Below, piece by piece: positions 1 through 5,469 of a stretch of 5,469 nucleotides of DNA. Each line of letters begins with the position of its first letter. The stretch's first letter is position 1. The position numbers and the translations under genes are program-made. The DNA is from Acidimicrobiia bacterium (lineage in GTDB: Bacteria > Actinomycetota > Acidimicrobiia > Acidimicrobiales > Ilumatobacteraceae), in contig RFMT01000418.1 in assembly GCA_009927565.1 (NCBI GenBank), positions 1 to 5,469 on the forward strand, given 5' to 3'. Under the pieces are notes generated by a model that ran no database searches, was not told the origin of the DNA, and saw only the letters and a list, made by a program, of their open reading frames with translations.

Positions 1-1
1 A

Positions 2-412
2 TTTGCAGTTTTGTTTGGCGTCACATGGATTTTTGCCAGCATGGCCACCGATAATCGCGAACGCAACCCCGAGACGGTCGCAAAAACTTTCGAAATCGGA
101 CGCGTCGACGACATCGCAAAACTGGTCAGCGAGGGTGGCCCGATTCTCTACCCAGACTTGCGTGACTCAACTGGCAAGCGTTCGATCGTTATCGACCACA
201 CAGGCGACAACCCGGCCAAAGGCTGGCAGGTTTATTATGCCTACCCTGCCGACCGCGACGAAAGTTGCCTCGTCGAGCACATTGTCGACTCACGAGATTT
301 CAAAGATTGCGACGGTCGCACACTCAGCGTTGAACAACTGCAACTTCCGTTCGATGTTCGACCAATTGTCGAAAATATGCGCACGCTACTTATTGATTTG
401 CGAGCCGACTGA
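2..412 (+). CDS. Membrane-anchored protein of unknown function, C-terminal part (possible degenerate Rieske-like fold)
   Basis: The 5' end lies outside the window; the frame is open from the first complete codon at base 2 to the TGA at 410-412, giving about 136 visible residues. The first visible residues (FAVLFGVTWIFASM) are the end of a hydrophobic segment, probably an N-terminal transmembrane helix. A soluble domain follows, with a GGPILYPDL motif, a DHTGDNPAKGW stretch, and two cysteines at codons 266-268 (ESCLVEH) and 308-310 (KDCDGR). The spacing of the cysteines and the CDGR after the second one recall the two cluster-binding loops of Rieske proteins, but the C-x-H and C-x-x-H ligand pattern is missing, so no 2Fe-2S cluster is expected. 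From memory, short membrane-anchored proteins with similar motifs occur in Acidimicrobiia; this was not checked. The TTG at 11 is unlikely to be the true start because the hydrophobic segment continues upstream of it. The gene converges on pcrA with a 15-base gap. Being a real gene is fairly sure; its function is unknown. Confidence 0.65.
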   Translation, partial: FAVLFGVTWIFASMATDNRERNPETVAKTFEIGRVDDIAKLVSEGGPILYPDLRDSTGKRSIVIDHTGDNPAKGWQVYYAYPADRDESCLVEHIVDSRDFKDCDGRTLSVEQLQLPFDVRPIVENMRTLLIDLRAD

Positions 413-427
413 AAATTTTTTAATTCG

Positions 428-2650
428 CTAATTTATTTTTTTTAATGGCGCCCACGCCATTGCCAAATGCTTTTTGCCGTGATTGACAAACTCGATAGTC
501 GCTTCGGCTGATTCGCCAGATCCACGAATGTTGATGATCACGCCTTCACCGAACGATGGATGTTCAACGTCGTCGCCAACTTTCAAACCCGAATTAGCAC
601 CAGTCAAGTCGCCAACAGCGTCACCGTCACGTCGATACTTAGGCACTGTCGCTCTGGTCCACTCAATTTTTTTGCCCGAGCCCTGATCAGGTCGCGGACG
701 ATAACTGCCACGACCTTCATCGGCGCCAGAATCTGTGCTTCCCTCACGCTGCAACAACTCGCCGGGTATTTCATCCAAGAAACGTGATGGCGGGTTGTAT
801 TGACTCGAACCATAAAGATTGCGGCTCCAGGCGTGCGTAAGAAACAATTTTTGTTTGGCTCGTGTGATGCCGACATACGCCAAGCGACGCTCTTCTTCGA
901 GTTCGTTCTGATCTACGAGTGCCCGACTGTGTGGAAAAATACCTTCTTCCATGCCGACGATGAAAACCGCCTCAAACTCGAGACCTTTGGCAGAGTGCAA
1001 AGTCATAAGAGTGACATGGTTATCTGAGTCAAGTTGATCGGTGTCTGCAACCAGTGCAACTTGTTCTAAAAATTCATCGACTTGTGTGAACTCGCTCGCA
1101 CTGCCAATAAGTTCAGCCAAGTTTTCAAATCGACCATCTGACTCAACTGTGCCCTCGGCTCGTAGTTCGCTCAGATATCCGCTCGCTTCGAGCGCATGAC
1201 GCAACACCGGCCCTGGTCCTTGGCCCAATCGCGATTCAAGATCGTCGATCAGCGCGACAAAACTCGCGATGCCTTTTGCTGCAGCCCCACCGATGCCAGC
1301 ATCTGCCGTGCGTCGTAGCGCAAGCGCAAATGCAATGTTTTCTTTTGTTGCATATGTATCGAGGCGATCGACTGTCGTGTCACCAATGCCGCGCTTGGGC
1401 ACATTCAAAATTCTCTTGAGACTGACTTCATCAAGCGGGTTCGCCGCGCAACGAATAAATGCCAGCGCATCTTTAATTTCGCGACGGTCATAGAAACGAG
1501 TGCCGCCAATTACTTTGTAGGGCACACCGGCCTGCATCAAACTCTCTTCCAGAATTCGGCTCTGGGCATTTGTGCGATAAAAAACAGCCATTTCTCGCCA
1601 CTCGTGCTCGTGATTCTTTTTCATTTTCGACAACTGAGAGATCACCCAATTTGCTTCGTGATACTCGTCGTCGGCATAAAACCGCACGACTCGATCGCCT
1701 TTGCCAAGTTCAGTCCATAATTCTTTTGGCTTACGTTCGGCATTGTTGGTTATCACCGCGTTGGCTGCGTCCAAAATTGTTTGCGTGCTGCGATAGTTCT
1801 GTGCCAGTACAACGACCGTCACTTCAGGAAACGCCGTCTCAAACTGCAATATATTTCTGAAGTCGGCGCCGCGAAATCGATAGACAGATTGGTCGGTATC
1901 ACCAACAACGCATACATTGTGATGTGCGCCAGCGAGCATCAACACGATTTCGTTTTGAGCAATGTTCGTATCTTGATATTCGTCGATCAAAATATGTTCG
2001 AAGCGCTGCTGAAATTGCGCCAAAACATCTTTGTGCTCACGAAATAATTTGACTGTGTTGATCAGCAAATCGTCGAAATCCATAGCGCCGGCTTTCAACA
2101 ATCGCGACTGATACTCGCGATAGATCTCTGCGTATTTTGTGTCGAACACATTGTCAGCGTTCAGCAACGCCTGATCTGGTGAAATCAACTCGTTTTTCCA
2201 CAAACTGATGCGGGCATGCACACCGCGCGCAGGAAACCGCTTGGCATCTAGTCCGCGATCACGAATGACATAGCCCACAAGGCGTTGGGCGTCTGATTGA
2301 TCGTAAATTGAAAACGTCTTCGGGTAGCCAATTTGCTCGGCTTGCATCCGCAAAATTCGGACACATGCGGCATGAAAAGTGCTCACCCACATTCGCTCGG
2401 CTACTTTGCCAACAAGCGCCTCGACTCTCTCGCGCATCTCGCCAGCCGCCTTGTTGGTGAAGGTAATCGCCAAAATTCGCATCGGGTGCGTGCCCTGACT
2501 AATAAGGTGTGCGACGCGATGCGTCAATACGCGTGTCTTACCCGAGCCCGCACCAGCGACGACGAGCAATGGCCCGCTCGGGTGCAGCACCGCGTCTTGC
2601 TGGTCAGGGTTAAGCGACGCTATGTCTAGTGATTTTTGCTCTGACACCAC
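428..2650 (-). CDS. pcrA: ATP-dependent 3'-5' DNA helicase PcrA (UvrD/Rep family, SF1A)
   Basis: This 740-residue helicase unwinds DNA with 3'-5' polarity in nucleotide excision repair, replication-fork processing and removal of stalled RNA polymerase. The SF1A motifs appear in order: Q-motif LNPDQQDAV (13-21), Walker A GAGSGKT (33-39), motif Ia AITFTNKAAGEMRERV (61-76), Walker B DEYQDTN (223-229), motif III GDTDQSVYRFRGAD (240-253), motif IV NYRST (285-289), motif V TLMTLHSAKGLEFE (547-560) and motif VI EEERRLAYVGITRAK (575-589). A polar Gly/Ser/Arg-rich linker (about 635-690) leads to a C-terminal Tudor-like domain (VGDDVEHPSFGEGVI, then APLKKIN), which in PcrA contacts RNA polymerase. Length and order match full-length PcrA, and no key residue is missing. 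The start is one of two adjacent GTG codons (2650 or 2647); no good in-frame alternative exists before the Q-motif. CAGGG abuts the start, too close for a normal ribosome binding site, and a -10-like box lies 6 bases upstream, so a leaderless mRNA is possible. The gene is divergent from the yaaA-like gene. Confidence 0.97.
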   Translation of the reverse strand: MVSEQKSLDIASLNPDQQDAVLHPSGPLLVVAGAGSGKTRVLTHRVAHLISQGTHPMRILAITFTNKAAGEMRERVEALVGKVAERMWVSTFHAACVRILRMQAEQIGYPKTFSIYDQSDAQRLVGYVIRDRGLDAKRFPARGVHARISLWKNELISPDQALLNADNVFDTKYAEIYREYQSRLLKAGAMDFDDLLINTVKLFREHKDVLAQFQQRFEHILIDEYQDTNIAQNEIVLMLAGAHHNVCVVGDTDQSVYRFRGADFRNILQFETAFPEVTVVVLAQNYRSTQTILDAANAVITNNAERKPKELWTELGKGDRVVRFYADDEYHEANWVISQLSKMKKNHEHEWREMAVFYRTNAQSRILEESLMQAGVPYKVIGGTRFYDRREIKDALAFIRCAANPLDEVSLKRILNVPKRGIGDTTVDRLDTYATKENIAFALALRRTADAGIGGAAAKGIASFVALIDDLESRLGQGPGPVLRHALEASGYLSELRAEGTVESDGRFENLAELIGSASEFTQVDEFLEQVALVADTDQLDSDNHVTLMTLHSAKGLEFEAVFIVGMEEGIFPHSRALVDQNELEEERRLAYVGITRAKQKLFLTHAWSRNLYGSSQYNPPSRFLDEIPGELLQREGSTDSGADEGRGSYRPRPDQGSGKKIEWTRATVPKYRRDGDAVGDLTGANSGLKVGDDVEHPSFGEGVIINIRGSGESAEATIEFVNHGKKHLAMAWAPLKKIN

Positions 2651-2656
2651 CCCTGC

Positions 2657-2685
2657 AGACTAGGCGCACCGTATGCGACTATTAA
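2657..2685 (-). promoter_or_regulatory. Candidate pcrA promoter, possibly giving a leaderless mRNA
   Basis: On the - strand, TTAATA (2685-2680; 4 of 6 matches to TTGACA) is separated by 17 bases from TAGTCT (2662-2657; fits the actinobacterial TAnnnT form). Six bases then lead to the tandem GTG GTG start, so the expected transcription start falls on or next to the first start codon. The whole divergent intergenic region is only 62-63 bases, which limits where else this promoter could be. The call rests on pattern matching alone. Confidence 0.4.
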
Positions 2686-2713
2686 GGCGCGTCATCAGGC
2701 AGAATCGTGACTC

Positions 2714-3451
2714 ATGGCTTCAGCGAAAAAGCTAATTATTCTGCTCCCTCCATCTGAAGGCAAGGCGCAGTCGGGCACTTCTGGCACAAAGTTCACAGAA
2801 ACGAATGGCACTTTCGGCAAATCACTTGGCAAAAAACGCACAACGGTTATCGCGGCGTTGAAGCAAGCACGCGGTGGGTCTGCGAAACTTCTTGGCGTTT
2901 CAGGCGCCCATCTCGCACGAGCCCAACAAGCAAACATCGCCGTGCGCGGCGCCAAAACTTTGACCGCGTCGCAACGCTACACAGGCGTCGTTTGGGATCA
3001 TCTTGATCTCGATTCGCTACCTCTCGCGCTGCAAAAAATCGCTGCCAAAAATATCGTCATAGTTTCTGGTTTGCTTGGTCTGGTTACGGCCGGTGACCCT
3101 ACACCCGACTATCGCCTAAAAATCGGCGCGAGCCTCGCGCCAATGGGCAAACTTTCATCGTGGTGGCGCGAAGAAATTTCGCATGCGCTCAATAAATATT
3201 GTGCGGGTGCGGTCGTCATCAACTTGCTACCTCAAGAACACTCGGCGGCATTCGTTGCCGATAGCGAGTTGATTAAAAGCTATTTTCACGTTGACTTGGC
3301 AACGAAATCCGGCAAGGCAGGCGGTCATGACGCAAAAGCAGCAAAGGGACGCCTTGCTAGGCACTTGCTAATTAATCGAACTGATCCAGTTAAAGCACTC
3401 AAGTCGTTCAAGGACTCGCAATTTAAAGTACGAGTCTTAGAGCAATTTTGA
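2714..3451 (+). CDS. yaaA: YaaA-family protein (DUF328/UPF0246), peroxide stress response
   Basis: This 245-residue cytoplasmic protein belongs to the family of E. coli YaaA, which is induced by hydrogen peroxide, limits free intracellular iron and so reduces oxidative DNA damage. Family landmarks are seen in order: LLPPSEGK near the N-terminus (10-17), RYTGVVWDHL (88-97, matching the family Y-x-G segment), SGLLGLVTAGDPTPDYRLKIG-type core (118-138, matching SGLYG...PYRLEMG of E. coli), VINLLPQEHSAAF (168-180, matching VINLASNEY) and a C-terminal GRLARHLLIN (212-221, matching ARGLMARF). The PPSEGK form is the variant I associate with actinobacterial and similar members. Length is close to the E. 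coli protein (about 257). ATG at 2714 is the only start that keeps the N-terminal motif with a short leader; no strong ribosome binding site precedes it (AGG at 2697-2699 is 14 bases away). The gene is divergent from pcrA, and its last 15 bases overlap the convergent hydrolase gene. The family call is sure; the peroxide role in this organism is by homology. Confidence 0.9.
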   Translation: MASAKKLIILLPPSEGKAQSGTSGTKFTETNGTFGKSLGKKRTTVIAALKQARGGSAKLLGVSGAHLARAQQANIAVRGAKTLTASQRYTGVVWDHLDLDSLPLALQKIAAKNIVIVSGLLGLVTAGDPTPDYRLKIGASLAPMGKLSSWWREEISHALNKYCAGAVVINLLPQEHSAAFVADSELIKSYFHVDLATKSGKAGGHDAKAAKGRLARHLLINRTDPVKALKSFKDSQFKVRVLEQF

Positions 3452-4165
3452 TTTCAAAAATTCAAGCACGCGCTGAACGCCAAGTTCTTGTCGTTGTTCG
3501 GTTAATACCGAATGATCTGACTTTGCAGACGACTCAAACTCGACTGCAATAAACGCGTCACCAAGCAACTTGTGCAGTTCGGCAAAGCGGGTGCCGACAA
3601 GTCGATCACCCGAATAGCGCAGACCCAAAACCTGACAACCAGCCTCTGCTCGTTGTTTTATTCGGCGCGCATCTTGCTCAGACAAATTGAGGTCTGCCGA
3701 GCGCTTCGTGCCTAATGCAAACGGCAAACTTGGCTGCGATAATACTGGCGCCAGCATTATGTCGTCGACCATCATGCCAAGCGCAAAACCGCCGCTAAAA
3801 CACATGCCGACTGCCCCAACACCTTTGCCGCCAATTTCAGCGTGAAGATATTTTGCAAGTTCACGTAGCCATGAGATGATCGGCGAAGTCTTGTTCAGCG
3901 CCATCGTCGTGAATTCGCGCGAAATGCAAACTTTTGCCGCAGAGCTCGCCATATATTTGCCACTCGGAGGTTCGCCGAAGTTGCCAACCAAAAGTGGCAT
4001 CACCACAGTGAAACCCGCAGCGACAACCTCGTTGGCAAACTTTTCAACTGCCGGCGTGATCCCAGGTATTTCGTGAACGACGATTACAACTGGTCCAGAT
4101 CCCTTGCGAAAAGTTTCATGAGTCACACCACGACTCGAAAACTTTGACTGCGACCAACCGTTCAT
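3437..4165 (-). CDS. Dienelactone hydrolase family protein (alpha/beta hydrolase)
   Basis: This 242-residue cytoplasmic alpha/beta hydrolase resembles dienelactone hydrolases, which open lactone or ester bonds; the true substrate cannot be read from the sequence. Counting from the ATG at 4165, it shows the family HEIPGITP segment with the characteristic Glu (E32), the nucleophile elbow GMCFSGG with catalytic Cys122, the acid Asp187 in YSGDRLVGTRF and the base His218 in SDHSVLTEQ, so the Cys-Asp-His triad is complete. The frame stays open upstream to 4237, but that start would lie inside the NlpC/P60 gene, and the extra residues look unlike the family. ATG 4165 gives MNGWSQSKF, a normal N-terminus. 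GTG at 4171 (244 residues) is a serious rival because AGGTG lies 7 bases ahead of it. The gene sits 35 bases after the NlpC/P60 gene on the same strand and may be cotranscribed with it. Its 3' end overlaps the yaaA-like gene by 15 bases. Confidence 0.88.
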   Translation of the reverse strand: MNGWSQSKFSSRGVTHETFRKGSGPVVIVVHEIPGITPAVEKFANEVVAAGFTVVMPLLVGNFGEPPSGKYMASSAAKVCISREFTTMALNKTSPIISWLRELAKYLHAEIGGKGVGAVGMCFSGGFALGMMVDDIMLAPVLSQPSLPFALGTKRSADLNLSEQDARRIKQRAEAGCQVLGLRYSGDRLVGTRFAELHKLLGDAFIAVEFESSAKSDHSVLTEQRQELGVQRVLEFLKSKLL

Positions 4166-4178
4166 CGCCACAAACTTA

Positions 4179-4183
4179 CACCT
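4179..4183 (-). promoter_or_regulatory. Candidate ribosome binding site of the dienelactone hydrolase gene
   Basis: AGGTG on the - strand lies in the 35-base gap after the NlpC/P60 stop codon. It is 7 bases from the in-frame GTG at 4171 and 13 bases from the ATG at 4165, so if it is used it favours the GTG start. The match to AGGAGG is partial. Confidence 0.35.
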
Positions 4184-4200
4184 AATTCGCGCGCCGAAAT

Positions 4201-5403
4201 TTACTTCGGTCGACCTACACCAGTTACTTTTGACCAACTCACGGCATAAACCTTGACCACATCTCCGGTGCGTGGCGCTGCGATCATCTGTCCATTTCCC
4301 AAATACATGCCGACATGACTAACTGGGTTGCGCGTAAAGATGAGGTCTCCTGGTTGAGCCGCCCCCGTCGGAATTTTTGTCAACGCGTAATACTGCGAGC
4401 GCGAAGAACGCGGTATGCCGACGCCAGCCTTGGCCCAGGCGTAAACCATTAGTCCTGAGCAGTCGAAGGCCGAGCCTGGTGATAACGCACCAAACTTGTA
4501 TGGCACACCAAGTTGCGACAATGCGGCCTTAACCGCAGTGCCGGCCGCCGAAGATGGTGCGGGAATATTCGAATATTTAGTCTTCGTGAATTCGGCAGCT
4601 TTGCGGGCTGCTTCCTCGAGCGCTGCTTTGGCGCGACGACTTTGTTCACTGCGCAATAAATCACCAAGCTCGCGTAATGCCGTTGCTTGTCGAGCCGAAT
4701 AAACATTTGCGCTTGCCTCGGCAGCGGCGAGTCGCTTCTTTGCGTAATCAGCGATACCACCTGCACGAGTGCGTTGAGATTCAAGTTGTTTGCGTTCACG
4801 AGCAATGTCGTCGATGATGCCTTGCAATTCGTCGAGACCACTCACGCCCGTATTCAGAGCAACCGAGGTCAAATACGACTTGCGCACCGCATCAGAAAGC
4901 GAACCTGTCGAACTCAAAATGCTCGCCAAACTATTTGAAACCGATTTGCCGACGAAAGTCTTCAGCGCAACGTTTTGCAATTGCGCTTGCATTGCGGCGA
5001 GTTCGATTTCCTTGGCTTTGATTCGGGCTTCGGTTGCAGCGATCTCTTTGTCGAGTTCAATGCCGTCGTTCAGCGCTTCGGCGTAATCTTCGGCCAATTG
5101 GTCCATCTGCTCTTCGAGACGGTCGAGCTCGTCAAGAATCGCCTCGACTTCACGCTGTTTTTGGTCAGAAGTTTGCACGAAACCACTCGCCCCAAATCTT
5201 GCCAAACCGGCGTCTCTTGCCGTCGCGCCAACCCCAGCCAAACCCGCGCCTGTCGCCGTCGCGCCAACCCCAGCCAAACCCACGCCTGTCGCCGTCGCGC
5301 CAGCCGTCGCCGGGGCAAGCCCCAAAACGAGGGAAACGCAACAGATGGCACCAGTTAGAGGTGACACCGTCCTACGAAAACGCCAAACGGCGCTACGGGT
5401 CAT
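4201..5403 (-). CDS. Secreted coiled-coil NlpC/P60 peptidoglycan endopeptidase (RipA/RipC/CwlO-like)
   Basis: This 400-residue exported protein probably cuts stem peptides of peptidoglycan during growth or daughter-cell separation. Residues 1 to about 36 form a Sec-type signal peptide: a basic start (WRFRR), a hydrophobic core (AICCVSLVLGLA) and an Ala-rich cleavage zone (PATAGA); the Cys pair does not form a lipobox. A Gly/Ala-rich 12-residue repeat follows (about 35-71). Residues 76-148 and 195-270 are charged, heptad-like coiled coils, as in RipC and CwlO, where this region is controlled by FtsEX; that link is inferred here. The NlpC/P60 domain fills about 287-400, with FDCSGL (catalytic Cys315), PGDLIF and SHVGMYLG (catalytic His363). 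The usual third polar residue, 12 positions after the His, is Ala375. The ATG at 5403 is chosen because it gives a complete signal peptide; no Shine-Dalgarno is visible. The hydrolase gene follows 35 bases downstream. Confidence 0.92.
   Translation of the reverse strand: MTRSAVWRFRRTVSPLTGAICCVSLVLGLAPATAGATATGVGLAGVGATATGAGLAGVGATARDAGLARFGASGFVQTSDQKQREVEAILDELDRLEEQMDQLAEDYAEALNDGIELDKEIAATEARIKAKEIELAAMQAQLQNVALKTFVGKSVSNSLASILSSTGSLSDAVRKSYLTSVALNTGVSGLDELQGIIDDIARERKQLESQRTRAGGIADYAKKRLAAAEASANVYSARQATALRELGDLLRSEQSRRAKAALEEAARKAAEFTKTKYSNIPAPSSAAGTAVKAALSQLGVPYKFGALSPGSAFDCSGLMVYAWAKAGVGIPRSSRSQYYALTKIPTGAAQPGDLIFTRNPVSHVGMYLGNGQMIAAPRTGDVVKVYAVSWSKVTGVGRPK
5219..5302. repeat. 36-base in-frame tandem repeat in the NlpC/P60 gene
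   Basis: Two nearly identical 36-base units (5219-5254 and 5255-5290) are followed by 12 bases of a third (5291-5302). Each begins GCCGTCGCGCCA on the + strand. A decayed copy, matching about two thirds of positions, precedes them at 5183-5218. Read on the - strand, the units encode 12-residue blocks of the form ATATGxGLAGVG, and because 36 is divisible by three, copy-number changes would keep the frame. The repeat lies between the signal peptide and the coiled coil, where it would act as a flexible spacer. The pattern is seen directly; any function is inference. Confidence 0.9.
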
Positions 5404-5412
5404 GATTCAATA

Positions 5413-5437
5413 AGTCTAACACCGCCCAAACTGTCAA
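5413..5437 (-). promoter_or_regulatory. Candidate promoter elements upstream of the NlpC/P60 gene
   Basis: On the - strand, a perfect TTGACA (5437-5432) and a TAnnnT-type box TAGACT (5418-5413) lie upstream of the ATG at 5403. The spacing between them is only 13 bases, too short for a standard sigma-70 promoter, so they may not work together. TAGACT ends 9 bases before the ATG and alone could drive a nearly leaderless transcript. No good -10 box sits at the usual 16-18 bases from TTGACA. Confidence is low. Confidence 0.3.
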
Positions 5438-5469
5438 ATAAAGGCCTCAAACCCCTAATGCTGTGCCTC

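Noticed and set aside
3..431. 142-residue + strand frame overlapping the first gene
   Set aside because: Its composition (Ser/Thr/Arg-rich, no hydrophobic or domain pattern) is that of a shifted frame; the frame ending at 412 shows the membrane anchor and protein-like motifs.
2695..2955. 86-residue - strand frame opposite the yaaA-like gene
   Set aside because: It lies fully within the recognised yaaA-like coding sequence and intrudes on the divergent promoter region; no family features.
3446..3459. Possible intrinsic terminator hairpin TTTTGA/TCAAAA between convergent genes
   Set aside because: The stem is almost entirely A-T with a 2-4 base loop and no clear following T tract; too weak to call.
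5219..5302. CRISPR-like repeat array
   Set aside because: The units are directly abutting without spacers and lie in frame within a coding sequence, so this is a protein-coding tandem repeat.
5034..5405. Open + strand frames of 123-127 residues opposite the start of the NlpC/P60 gene, with Arg/Pro-rich repeated blocks
   Set aside because: They are antisense shadows of the 36-base repeat, whose length keeps all frames open; the real - strand gene has a signal peptide, a coiled coil and a catalytic domain.

Overview
The window looks like an ordinary chromosomal stretch of an actinobacterium, most likely an Acidimicrobiia-type planktonic lineage. The basis is base composition near half G+C by eye, an actinobacterial-style PcrA with a C-terminal Tudor-like domain, a RipA/RipC-like coiled-coil NlpC/P60 protein, and start sites that lack clear Shine-Dalgarno sequences and may be leaderless. 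The taxonomic placement is inferred from protein style recalled from memory, not from a search.

Layout from left to right. (1) The 3' part of a membrane-anchored protein on the + strand (2-412), cut by the window edge and not confidently identified. (2) After a 15-base AT-rich convergent gap, the complete DNA helicase gene pcrA on the - strand (428-2650), with all UvrD/PcrA motifs present. (3) A 62-base divergent promoter region, then a YaaA-family (DUF328) gene on the + strand (2714-3451). (4) A dienelactone-hydrolase-family gene on the - strand (3437-4165), whose 3' end overlaps that of the yaaA-like gene by 15 bases. (5) Upstream of it on the same strand, a secreted NlpC/P60 cell-wall peptidase gene (4201-5403), preceded by 66 bases of possible promoter.

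The nlpC/P60 and hydrolase genes are 35 bases apart and may form one transcript. The pcrA and yaaA-like genes are divergent, and both could relate to DNA damage or oxidative stress, but the sequence does not show that they work together. No RNA genes, insertion sequences, CRISPR arrays or phage genes were seen, and no stretch over 300 bases lacks a gene.

I see no new biological system here. The points most worth a second look are a 36-base in-frame tandem repeat just after the NlpC/P60 signal peptide, an alanine at the usual third catalytic position of that peptidase, a possible degenerate Rieske-like fold in the first protein, and possible leaderless starts for pcrA and nlpC/P60.
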